From the NCBI GenBank assembly GCA_003971905.1, contig RSEE01000012.1, positions 124,001 to 188,000 on the forward strand: 64,000 bases of DNA. The letters run 5' to 3'. The DNA comes from Moniliella sp. 'wahieum' (Eukaryota > Basidiomycota > Moniliellomycetes > Moniliellales > Moniliellaceae). The notes under the pieces are model-generated. The model was not told the DNA's origin. It saw only the letters and a program-made list of their open reading frames with translations, and did no database searches. A program made the position numbers and the translations under genes. Shown here piece by piece: positions 23,294 to 33,293 of this stretch; position 1 is the stretch's first letter, and the number at the start of each line of letters is the position of its first letter.

Positions 23294-25040
23294 ATGTCCA
23301 CCCCCGGCTCGCTCACCGAGAAGAAGCCCCGCTCCCCACCACCACCGACGTCGAGCTCCCCGCCCCCCGCCGGTGCCGATGTGGAGATTGTGCACATCGA
23401 GCGCCGCTCCGGCCTGCTCGGCCTGTACGACATGGGCATGTTCCAAGTGTGTCTCTTGGCTTTGTCTGCTTCCTCGGCCCGGGCATGTTCAATGCCCTCG
23501 GCGGCATGGGTGGCGGTGGTCTGTCCGAGGCCAGTGCCGCCGCCAAGGCCAACATTGCCCTCTACTCGGTCTTTGCCGGCGTCTCCTTCTTCTCGGGTAG
23601 CATCCACAACTGGATTGGCTCCAAGGCCATCATCTGCATTGGTACGTCCCTAATATTCGCTGCATTTGCTCTTGCTCCTTTGTTTGCACCTCGTCCATTG
23701 CTGCAGCGCTGACTGTCGAGCGCCTTGCTGCACAGGCTCGCTGGGATACTGCCTCTACACGGGCTCCTTCCTCAGCTACAACATCAACAGCAACACCAAC
23801 TTTGTCATTGCCGCCGGCGCCATCTTGGTTTGTGTGCGTCGTTCTTGTGGACCGGTCAGGGCGCGCTTATGCTCTCCTCCCACCGAAGAAAACAAGAAAA
23901 CAAGGGAAAAGGTTGGTACCCCTCCACCCCCCTCCTCCTTTTGCTGTGCAACACACATTCCTGGCTCTAACGCAATGACTTTGCTTTTCTTCGCTGCTCT
24001 CTCTAGCCATTGCCATTTTCTGGGTCATCTTCAACTGGGCGGCGTGATTGGCTCGGCGATCGAGATGGGCTTGGGCTGGAACACGTCGAGCAACCACGTG
24101 AGCAACAACACCTACATTGCCTTTACCGTCCTGACCTTTGGTCGTGCGCGACGATGTTTTTGCGCAACCCGCGCAAGACGGTGCGCTCGGATGGCACTCT
24201 GGTCCGCCCTCCCAAGAACTTGCCCTGGCAAGAAGAGGTGACGGGCATGGTGCGCGTCCTGTACAAGGACCCGTGGGTGTTGCTCTCGGTGCCCTTGGCG
24301 CTCAGCTCCAACTATTGCTACGCATGGCAGCAAACCGTGTTTAACGGGTACTTTTTCTCCCTCCGCACGCGCGGACTTAACTCGTTGCTCTACTGGTTGG
24401 CCCAGATGGTGGGCGCGATGGTCATGGGCGTGGTGCTGGACAGCCGCGCTTGACGCGTCGCCCGTGCCTGGGCCGGGTGGGCACTGACCACCCTGTCTGC
24501 TGGACCGTCTGGGCGGATCGTACAAGGTACTGATGGAATTCAAAGATCACTATGCGCCCAGGGACTGAGCTTGCGCGAGTACGCCAGCGATTACCAACCG
24601 CATCGGATTGGACATTCACTGTGGCTACACCAAGTGCCGTGCCACGACAATCCTTGGACCGAATCCAACCGTACGGCGGCCGCGCGTGCTCTACTCTGCA
24701 TGGGCCTCATCGACGCGTGCACCCAATGCTTTTGCTACTCGCTCTTTGGTATGATGAGCAACGACATTGCCAAGCTCGCCTACCTCACGGTCTCTACAAG
24801 GCCGTCCAGAGCGCCGGCAATGTCGCTGGCTGGGCCATGGAAAATAACAAGAAATCCTTCGAGGAGCAATTGGGCGTCGCGTGGGGCCTCAACGTCGGCG
24901 CATTGCTCTTTGTCGTTCCCCTCTTAATCTGGCGCGTGACCAACCATACCACCCTCGAACGCGAACTCAACACTGAGATTGCCGCTGTCGACGAGGCGGC
25001 CGCAGCACGCGCTTTGCACCGCGAAGCGAAGCGAAGCTGA
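23294..25040 (+). CDS. UNC93-like major-facilitator membrane protein
   Basis: Multi-pass protein of the fungal UNC93/DUF895 branch of the MFS fold; substrate unknown. The start at 23294 gives a Pro/Ser-rich cytosolic N terminus, then RRSGLLGLYDMGMFQVCLLG, FVCFLGPGMFNALGGMG and NIALYSVFAGVSFFSGSIHN. Later segments include SLGYCLYTGSFLSYNINSNT, FLWTGQGALMLS, FWVIFNLGGVIGSAIEMGLG, VLLSVPLALSSNYCYAWQQT and GVAWGLNVGALLFVVPLLIW, ending in AAARALHREAKRS. The NALGGMG, WTGQGA and GxVxGxxI elements fit UNC93-like proteins. Introns are supported at 23642-23735 (GTACGT...CAG) and 23912-24006 (GTTGGT...CTAG). There are several frame changes, for example near 23450, 23825, 24150 and 24450. Length of about 480-500 codons fits the family. 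Confidence 0.87.
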
Positions 25041-25378
25041 AGCTCATCATGCAATCTAAGCGGGGCAGGACATGGACCAATCAAACGGGGACCAGGTGGA
25101 AGAAGAACTGCAGAGGAGGGGAAGGTGTCGAGGCCTTATAGCCAACCCCTCGCAAGCTGAGTACGGGAGGTTCTAACCCCTTGTGCCCAGTGAGTGGGAA
25201 GGATCTCTGCACTTTCTCTTGTACTTGCTCTCCTCTCGCTGCACCTCCGGCAGCTGCTCTATTACCCTCCACACTGCCTGCGCAGCCCCCCTCCACACAA
25301 CCCTGCCTCCTCTCCCACTTCTTCCCACAAGCAAACAACTAAGCGACGTCCCGTCAGTGGGTCTTAGCTTGCTTGGCG
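25041..25378. other. Intergenic stretch, downstream of the UNC93-like gene
   Basis: Probable 3' untranslated region and spacer. No supported gene; the open frames here are low in complexity and match nothing I know. Confidence 0.4.
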
Positions 25379-25379
25379 T

Positions 25380-25417
25380 GTTGCTGTTGCCGTTGCTGTT
25401 GCTGTTGCTGTTGCTGG
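25380..25417. repeat. (GTTGCT)n microsatellite
   Basis: Interrupted GTTGCT hexamers. No conserved frame runs through it. Confidence 0.8.
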
Positions 25418-25930
25418 TACTGTTGATGATCTCTCGATGATCGATACGATACGTTTTATTCAAGTTTGTTTGTTGCTACGGCCCTCCTCTCTCTCTCCCC
25501 GGCTCTGTCCTCTCCTCTCCCCTTATCGGATTATATACCTTGTGCCACCCGCATCCCATCATCATTTACTTTCGGGCAGTATTAGTGGTCAGTGGCAGGG
25601 TCGGGACACAGTAATGAAAGCCAAAGAGAAAAACTTGAACGTCTCTTAACTTTAGTGCTTTTGTAACTCGTATCTGGGGACGCGTGGACGCTGAAAGTTG
25701 GTAGTAGAAACGGGAAGTACGTGTGCCCTAATAAAAGCCTAAAGCGGCGATTCACCGTAAAAAGCAAGCTAGGCCGTGCGCAGTAGTTTTTGTATGCAGT
25801 TCGTAGATCAACGTTTCTCCGTTTTGACCTTCACCTCCTCGGCGGTCAACCCAAAGATCGAGCCTAAACTCCCCTGCTGCGGTTAGGGGTCTTTCAGTTG
25901 GAGGGGGAAGGGCAATCATTGTATAGGGGA
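25418..25930. other. Intergenic, nothing recognised
   Basis: Lower-GC spacer. Several weak poly(A)-signal-like AATAAA-type words but no supported gene. Confidence 0.4.
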
Positions 25931-25940
25931 GGGGAAGCGA

Positions 25941-26113
25941 TGAGAAGGGAACGGAATGAAGAGGACAAGGAGAAGGAGAAAGAGAAAGAAAAGGAAAAGG
26001 AGAAAGGACCGGGGAAGGAGAAAGAGAAGGAGAAGGAGAAGAGAAGGAGAAGGAGAAAGAGAAGGAGAAGGAGAAATATAGGAGAATATAAGGAGAAGAA
26101 GGAGAGAATAACA
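25941..26113. repeat. GAGAAG/GAGAAA purine-rich repeat
   Basis: About 170 bp of nearly pure purine made of degenerate GARAAG hexamers. The Lys/Glu open frame through it is a composition effect. Confidence 0.9.
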
Positions 26114-26146
26114 GTTGGCGGCCCCTCTTCCGGCAAGGTGTACTGA

Positions 26147-26357
26147 CTATATAAAATGATCGGAGGCGCCACAGTCGGGGCTAAGGCGACTGGGAGACCA
26201 GAGTCAAGACTAGGTCAAGAGATGTAGCAAACGTCGGGGGGAAGAAGCAAGAGCAGATGCGAAGGGAAGAAACAAGGAAAGAGTGAGACGCTCGCGACGA
26301 AGAAATGGGAAGTGGGAGCAAGATCAGCCAAACTATATGATAGGAGGCGCCACAGGG
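26147..26357. repeat. Pair of short direct repeats (ctatatrat...ggaggcgccacag)
   Basis: ACTATATAAAATGATCGGAG continues into GCGCCACAG at 26147-26175. ACTATATGATAGGAG with the same GCGCCACAG end recurs at about 26333-26357. The two are about 180 bp apart. The first contains a TATATAAAA box. They may be remnants of a duplication or of a repeated element; I cannot name a family. Confidence 0.5.
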
Positions 26358-26948
26358 AGATGGCCAAACAGGGCGCGCCTATAGTTGGATGTCCGTGCGG
26401 ACAACGATGGATTATACAAGTATGTGGGATAGGAGACTAAGCGAAAGGCACGCTTAGCTTCCACAACCCTTCCTTTGTAGCGACGCTGAAGGCTCTGACC
26501 TGGAGACCCTAGTCTCTAAACCCACAGACGATCAGCGAGTAGTAATCAAGTAACGAGGTGAGCGAAGAAGGGGAAGGGGGAGGGAAGGAGAGGGGTGGCG
26601 AAGGGACAGAGCAATCAGTGGGACAGGAATGTACCGTGCGGCTGGCGCGCGCGGCAACTCTAGGGTCTAGCTTTCACATCTACGAATCAGGCAAGACACC
26701 GGTGGGTGACATGGCAACACTTTCTCTTCGACTCCACAGATTCTCCACAGGAAAGAGCAGACGCAAATGAGCAAAGAAACGAGAAGAGAGATGACATACG
26801 TGCCTATAAAGCGTCCCCCGATCAAGGCTGGAGACGGTGCTCAGTAGTATTATGCGCTTCCCGTCTCACCTGTACATTTCCACCCATACTACTTTCCAAT
26901 CTCACTCTATATATCCCCCTCAAATTACCTGACAGGAGAACTGCGTGG
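26358..26948. other. Intergenic, nothing recognised
   Basis: Moderate-GC spacer on the way to the unexplained open frame at 26949. No tRNA-like B-box and no conserved frame was seen. Confidence 0.35.
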
Positions 26949-27269
26949 TCATATGCCGTAGAGGAGTTCTGACCACACCAAATAAGACAGAGGGATGAGG
27001 GACAAAAAGATATCCATGTAGGGTATATGACGAGACGATGGATCTAAGGCGCACTTAGCCTCGCCCTGGCCCAACACACTTTTCAGAAAAGATGCACGCG
27101 CGCCGCCTCCAGGAGAAGTCTTATTAGCCTCCGTAGGTTCACCCGCCAGTGGTTGCACCTTCTCTTCCGCATATTGCTTCCTGGTGATTGGGTGCTTCTC
27201 CGCGTGCTCTGCGCTAACGCCGGAGTATCCCTCCCGCTTCTTTACCCCATCTTTACTATATGGCTGTCC
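26949..27269 (-). other. Unexplained open frame of about 106 codons without ATG (possible exon of an unannotated gene)
   Basis: The frame is open from 27269 to a stop at 26949. Its composition looks protein-like in the first two thirds: KKREGYSGVSAEHAEKHPIT, then RKQYAEEKVQPLAGEPTEAN, then KTSPGGGARASFLKSVLG. A GTGCGC donor follows near 27045, and a GGTCAG acceptor lies near 26980, so the residues after LGQGEA are probably intronic. There is no ATG in the frame, which fits an internal or last exon. I do not recognise the protein. It lies downstream of, and on the same strand as, the TFIIIC gene. Confidence 0.3.
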
Positions 27270-27405
27270 TCAACTAAAGAAGGGGTCTAATAGAACATCT
27301 CACTACTAACTACTACACCACATTTCGCTTATTCCACTGGACCGGTCTGTTCTGGTCCTCAACACACTTTTATAAGTTAGACAACGACGATTGATCCTGA
27401 GCGCT

Positions 27406-30400
27406 TCAAGTTTTTGACGTCAGATCGGCAGGGCCCATGTGTACCAGTTGCAGGCAGCACACACATGCGCGTTCCGTTACTTCTCCGTTGGCTATACAGT
27501 CAACCACGTGTCGTACAGCTGCTCCGCACGAACGTGGTTGCCTGCCTGGGTGTACAAACAGCGCCAAGTTGAACGCAGCCTCGCGCGCAAACGGTGGACT
27601 CTGTCTCAGCTTTTTGCTCACACAAGCGCAGACACGTTTCGTACCCCTCGGTGGCGAGGTGGGCTAGACTCAAACCTTGGTACGCGCGCGCTAGGTGTAG
27701 GCTTCGACGGCCGTGCCGCCGTACCGCCAAATCGGTGGGAGCGCGTGAGAAAGGCCAAGCCCTGCAGCACCATTTGGTGCGGTTGTCTACTTGCCTTTGC
27801 TCGGTTCGCGCCAGACTTGCCACCCCGGCCACCAAGTTCAATAGCGGATCACTTGGGACCGCCTTGCAACGCCCGCACCGACGCCCCGATTGCACCTTGA
27901 TTCTGCAACGTGCCGAGCATACTCGCCGCTTCAAACGCCAAGCCGGCGGGGGAGAGCTGGACGGGTAGCCCGACAAGAGCGCCTCTCGGGCGCAACCAGC
28001 TTGCCTCGTCGTCCCCTGCCGTGGAGCAGACGATTGCGATAGACGGCCAGCGGGGGTTCGGTCGGTGGAGCCGGTACGAGAAGGGTCGAGCAAGAGAGGA
28101 TCAATGGTACCGGTTGTTTCATCCCCAACATCTTCTTCCTCTGCCCTCATCGGGTCATCGGGGTCAGGCAGATTCCTTGGGCGGCCGCGGCAGGTGTATT
28201 GGCCTTGGGCACCATCATGATAAACGTCCTTCCGCTCGTGCCATGCATGCGGCCGGCCCGATGCAATCCAATCGATCGTCCCATTCCGGCGCTTAAAGTA
28301 GCGTCGATGTCCGTTGGAGAAGGCATCCCCTCGCCCGTAGAACCCCAACGAGTTGGCCAATGCCATCCACAGTGTCACTGGCATTTCATGGAACGCATAC
28401 GTCCCCGTCAGGAAACGCGCACTCTTGAACACAGCTGCGGTGTCGCGCTCGTACAACGCCGATGCTTTTTCACAAGTGTTAGTTAGCTCCGTTCCTCATA
28501 CTATGGACCAAAAACATACCGATCCGAGCCAGTTCCATCGCCAGTAAACGGTCCTCGAACGGATAGACCGCGTTCGAGGGGATCACCGCTTCCAGCATCT
28601 CCCGCGCCGTCTTGCCCCTTCCTTGCTTGGTGAGGACAAACGCGTACTAGGGCCACAGTCAGCTCTTCCCGCTTCGCACAAGGTAAAAGAAGCGGACGTA
28701 CGTTCATAAACATATCGACCCAATCGTCTAATGGCATCCCAGCATATGTCGTTGGCGCTGGGCCGGAAGGCTTGGCACTAGCCTCGCCTTCGTGAGCGTG
28801 TTGTGCCTCTAAATCGTTCTCCAACCGATTCATCAACGCCCCCGCTTCCTGCCCTACTGTCCGCGGCTTGTCCGGAGCCTTGTACGCTTCCTGATCCGCC
28901 CGGGAATGGTGCACCCCAGTAAAGCGAAGACGCTTGTTCACTCCAAACAGATGCTGGTTCGAAGTGAACTGCTCCACCAACGATTCAGCTAGGGCCAGGT
29001 ACTGTTCCAAGGCGCGTGCCTCCTCCGCCTCTGTGCCCAGCTGCATCGGGTCTCCACCAAGCAAATTGCCCGGTCGATGTAAACGTAGCGAGAGAGGGGT
29101 CGATGTCTTGGCCAGATTCGCGCTCGGGCACACGGTAGATGATCCGTTGCAGATGGGCCAGACGGGCAAACTTGTGAACTGTATCCCTCTCTCGACGGAT
29201 TTGCATTCGCCTCAGCTCGGTTTCCGACGGGGCCGAGCCAAAGGCAGCCGGGCGCGACGTCGACTCATCGAACAGACCACCTTCACCAGGCAAGTCCAGC
29301 CCCGTGCCGGCTTGGGCATCGTACTGCATCACCTCCTGCACCAGCTGCACCGCCTGCGCATTCTGCCCCATTGCCTCCTTGGCGCGGGCGAGGTCCAACT
29401 TGGCCGACAGCATCCGCGGATCCACCACCAGCTTGAGACAGGGTATCGTGAGCCGTCTCGTAATGTCCCAGTTCCAGCTCGGCCTTGCCGATAAACGACC
29501 AGGTCTCTGCCGTGTTGGTTTCGGCAGCATGCTGAGGGTGTGGGCCACGGTAAGCAGCTCGGGCCACAGCTGCGCTTGCTGGTAGGCGGTGGCGACCTCG
29601 GGCGCAAGCTCAACCACCTCGGCAGGGTAGTCTGGGAGTAGCTCGGCAGGAGGTTAGGCGGAGGGTCGACGCCTTGCTGCTGGGCCTCCTCAGCTAGACG
29701 CTCGGTCAGGCGGCTATGCTCCTGAGCATACACTGCCAGCGGCTTGATAATCGCCGCGAGATGCAGTTTGGCCTCCGCCTCCTGCTTGAGCAGCAGCCGG
29801 GCACGGGCCATGAACAGGCGCATGACCGGCGGCAGCGGATTCACCGTCGCCTGGGCCGTCAAGGAAGAGAGCTCTGCCCGGCTCCAACGCGTCGCGATAG
29901 GATCCTTTCGGTGAGGATAAGCCTGGGCAAACGCAGCCGAGTCTGAGGCAGACGTGGTTGCTGGTCATCGTATTCGCGATCGTCCGCGTCGTACGCATCC
30001 CAAAACACCTCATCCCCGCGCCCACTCGCCCACCGCACGCCTTGTCGGATCGCCTCGATCGCAGCTGCGCCATTGCCAAACTGCAGGTGCAGATCCGCAA
30101 GCGTCACCATCTCCGCCTCGCCATAGGTGGGGGCGAGGGGGTACGTGTCGCGGGACCGGTGGGACGGCGCTCGCCTTCGCCAAAAGGAAATGCTTGCATG
30201 TTCCAGCGCGCGAGCGCTTCAAGGTATTGCACCGCCCGCGGTCGGTCACCCGTGCCGACAAGCGAGTTGATGTACACCCGCCCCGTCGTGTGGTCGAAGG
30301 GCATCTGGGCCAGCGCGCGTCCCGCCAAGCGCGCTGCCAGACGATGGTCGCCCGCGGTAGCCAAGAGCGTAGCCCGTTTGACAATCCACTGCACGTCATC

Positions 30401-31810
30401 CGGGTCCTCGTGGCCGGCTTTGGCATAGCAGTGCGCCGCTTGCCGGTACAGCTGCCGCTCCTCGCTGAGCGTCGCCAGCTCCGCCCAGGTGGCCGGGTCA
30501 GTGCGACCCAAATGAGCTGCTACGATTCGTGCTTGCAGGCCTCGCGCCGAATCGTCCATTTGCTCGTAAATCATCGCCATGCTCAGCCACGCATCACGCT
30601 GGATAGGATCAATGCGGATCACCTCCTCAAACGTGGCCTTGGCGCCCTCCCAATCGTCCGAAATCAGCTGGCCATTTCCCTTGCTCAACAAGTCCCCCAC
30701 TTGGCGCGAAACGGGTTGGCGCTTGATTCCGTTGGCAGCACCCGTTCTTGTGGCCAGCCAAACGGACGCGTCGAGAGGCCGCGAGCTCCTTCTCAAACAA
30801 ACGCTGTTGCTCTTCCTCCCAGTCCCCCGTCGTCGCCGCAGGCGTGGCCGTAGAACGATTGCCATGGGAGGGATCGCGTCGTTCCTTCCGACCCACTGCA
30901 TAGGCAAGTGCTGCAATTTGTGCCGTATCTCCTCTTCCTCTCTCCTCTCTTCCTCTTCTTCGCTCAAACCGTTTCCGGTAGTGGACAACCAGGGAAGACC
31001 GCCGGGTGTAAGTGGGAGTCCGGAAAGCGCAGCTGATGGGAGATCGGACCCCGTTCGTCGAAATGCCAAATCAAGTTCATCCAGCTGCGCATCTGCTCGA
31101 GCTCTCCCTTTCTCGCTCGACCGCCCGCCCGGCAGACCCAGGGAGGCAAAGTCAAATTCCATATCGGCCATATCCGCTCGCTCTTGCCGCGTACGTTTAC
31201 GCGCCGCCAGCGCCACCAAGTGTACTCCGCCCTTGGTTTTTCCGAAGGGGCGGAGCGTCAGGATCCTTGAGCGGATCATATTCGTCCCCGTCGTCTTCAT
31301 CCATGCTGTCCTCGGCATCGTCCTCCTCGGCCTCGACCTCATCTTCTCGTCGTCTTGGTCACTTTCATCATCATCATCCTCTCCTTCTCCTCCTCCTCTT
31401 CTTCTTCTTCTTCCTCCTCTTCCTCCTCTTCCTCGAGTGTGGCAGCAGTAGGGCCATCGCCAGGGTCACGCGATAAGAGTGTACCATCGGGCTCGAACAT
31501 TTCCCCAGCGAGGTGATGGGCCTCGTCCAAGTCGGAGTCCGAGGCAGAGTCCGAATAGGAGTACGAGCCACTGCTGTCGGATCCGGATCGCCGACGCAGT
31601 TTCCGCTGGTTTTCGGCCAGCTGCGCCGCCTGCTGGATCTCCAGCAGGGTCTGCGATGCACTTGGCCTTGCTGTCCCGGGGGGCGGAGAGGGCAGGTGCA
31701 GGGGCAGGAGGTGGTGGTGGCGGCGGAGGCATAAGTGTCGCGTCGGCAGCAGCGCCTCGGGGCGCGGATCCGCGCCCTCGTCCTCGTCCGTGCGACTGGC
31801 GGGGCGGCAT
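27406..31810 (-). CDS. sfc4: TFIIIC tau131-type subunit (Sfc4/Tfc4), TPR protein of RNA polymerase III transcription
   Basis: This subunit of TFIIIC bridges the A-box complex to TFIIIB at tRNA and 5S genes. The N-terminal part is Gly/Arg/Pro-rich, then strongly acidic (a run of about 16 Glu near 31385-31437), as in Tfc4. TPR repeats follow: VGDLLSKGNGQLISDDWEGA, FEEVIRIDPIQRDAWLSMAM, GLQARIVAAHLGRTDPATWA, YRQAAHCYAKAGHEDPDDVQ. The C-terminal half keeps the family segments GMPLDDWVDMFMN, FHEMPVTLWMALANSLGFYG, PLLNLVAGVASLARTEQRQV with DNR next, and a final REAAFNLAL. Introns 28647-28701 (GTACGT...CTAG) and 28465-28519 (GTATGT...AAG, with a GCTAACTAAC branch-like word) restore conserved joins. 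The start at 31810 (MPPRQSHGRGRGRG) is tentative, since the first frame change follows within 60 residues. Several more frame changes occur. The promoter is shared with Mdm12. Confidence 0.88.
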
Positions 31811-32020
31811 GAGATGGTGGTGGCCAGCCAACTTTACCGCCAGCCAGCCCACGCCGCTGGGGCCACCGGTGAACATTTCAGTCGGCACGGCTGCTGCGTC
31901 GCATCTCTTCTTGCTCCTCCAACGACCATCCCTGCCCACGGACACCACCACCACCACCACCACCGAGCCCACACACACAGCGCTCTTCTGGAGGCCATAG
32001 GCATAGGCCGCCGCCCCACC
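31811..32020. promoter_or_regulatory. Divergent promoter of Sfc4 and Mdm12
   Basis: Only 210 bp separate the two start codons. It contains a run of CCACCACCA near 31945-31965. No CACGTG or TATA box was seen. Confidence 0.4.
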
Positions 32021-33293
32021 ATGTCGCTCGACTTCGACTGGAGTCTGCTGGATGCTGCGCTCACCGCGCATCTGGTTGGGCGCATCAACAGCATCCTTGG
32101 CTCCACCCGCCTCCCGGACATGCTCGGCCCCATGTCGGTTCAAACCTGCGATCTCGGCGACGAGCCACCAGAAGTAACAATCGCCAGCATCCAGGACGTC
32201 TGGCCCGAGTTCCTCGAGCAGTCAGATGACGAAGACGACGCTGCCCCACCGCCTGATCGCCCCCCGCCTCCGCCGCTGCCCCCAAAAGCACACTCCCTCG
32301 CCCGCTCACGCACCTCTTCCATCGCATCCGCCCCTGCCTGGTCTGCCTGGCCTCCCCGCCCTGGCTCCACTCCCACCGGGATCGGCTTGGGATACGCCGG
32401 CCTGCGTCCCTCCTGGCCCGTCCGACCCCCAGCGTCTGGCTTCTCCCGCCCGAGCTCCATCGCTTCGGCCCCCATCACCCGGCCTGTGGCTTACGGGCCT
32501 TCGGATACCGAGTCCGATTCCGCCCGGCTGCCTCGTGCGCCGGCGCCTTGGCCAAAGAGCACTATTCCCCTGAGCCCACCAAGCAGGACCTCAACACTCA
32601 GGTCATAGGTCACGTCCGCTGGCGCAGCACCTCTCTCCGCCTCGAACTCTGCACCAGCTTGCTGGTCAACGAGCCCTGCCCAGCGTTTATGGAGCTCCCT
32701 CTTGTTCTCACTGTTACTGGACTGGTTTTGGACGCCGGCTTGGTTTTAGCCTTTGACCAGGACCGCCGTCAGGCTCACGTTTCACTCATTGATGCAGCTC
32801 AGGCGGAAGCAGCTGCAGAAACCAGACATCCCCCTTTTCCCAGCCTACGAAGAAAATTCTCCTCTTCCGAACCCGCCGCCCCGCTCGTCACCCAAGTCGA
32901 TGCCAGTGAACTTTCTGCGGAGGCGTCAAGGCGGTCTCAGATTCGGCGGTGCCCGCCTCCTATACCTCCCCTCTAGACCCCCTGGGCACCGCAAGCCAAA
33001 CCACCGCCGCGTCTGCAAGAAGCGCGTTGGGCCAACGTTTTATCCCCTTTCTCGCACTCGAGTCGTCTGTCGGTGACGATCGCAACCATAAGCATGTCCT
33101 GCGCAACGTCGGGAAGGTAGAACAGTTTGTTATCCAACTTGTTCGGGGTCTGGTGGTTGACGAGGTACGCACCTCATCTCTATCATGCGACGACAGGCAC
33201 TGACTTCCTTAGCTTGCGTTCCCCAACTTTTACACCTTCCAGTTGGGGGGCAAACTCCCAGGCAACAACGACGGTTCCGATGAACATTCGTGA
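32021..33293 (+). CDS. MDM12: Mdm12, ERMES (ER-mitochondria encounter structure) subunit
   Basis: Mdm12 is an SMP-domain lipid-transfer protein that joins Mmm1 in the ER to Mdm10/Mdm34 in the outer mitochondrial membrane. The start MSLDFDWSLLDAALTAHLVG is the conserved opening. DLGDEPPEVTIASIQDVWPE matches the first SMP strand region. A Pro/Ser-rich loop (about residues 75-190) follows. Then come QVIGHVRWRSTSLRLELCTS, LPLVLTVTGLVLDAGLVLAF and RRQAHVSLIDA, and finally HKHVLRNVGKVEQFVIQLVR. An intron at 33165-33212 (GTACGC...TTAG) joins VVDE to LAFPNFYTFQLGGKLPG; the protein ends DGSDEHS at 33293. The last exon matches the invariant FPNFYTF segment of Mdm12. Frame changes lie near 32560 and 32940. 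Confidence 0.95.

Noticed and set aside
25041-27405. A long-terminal-repeat relic
   Set aside because: Short repeats and AT-richer text suggested it, but I found no matched ends, primer site or recognisable element protein.
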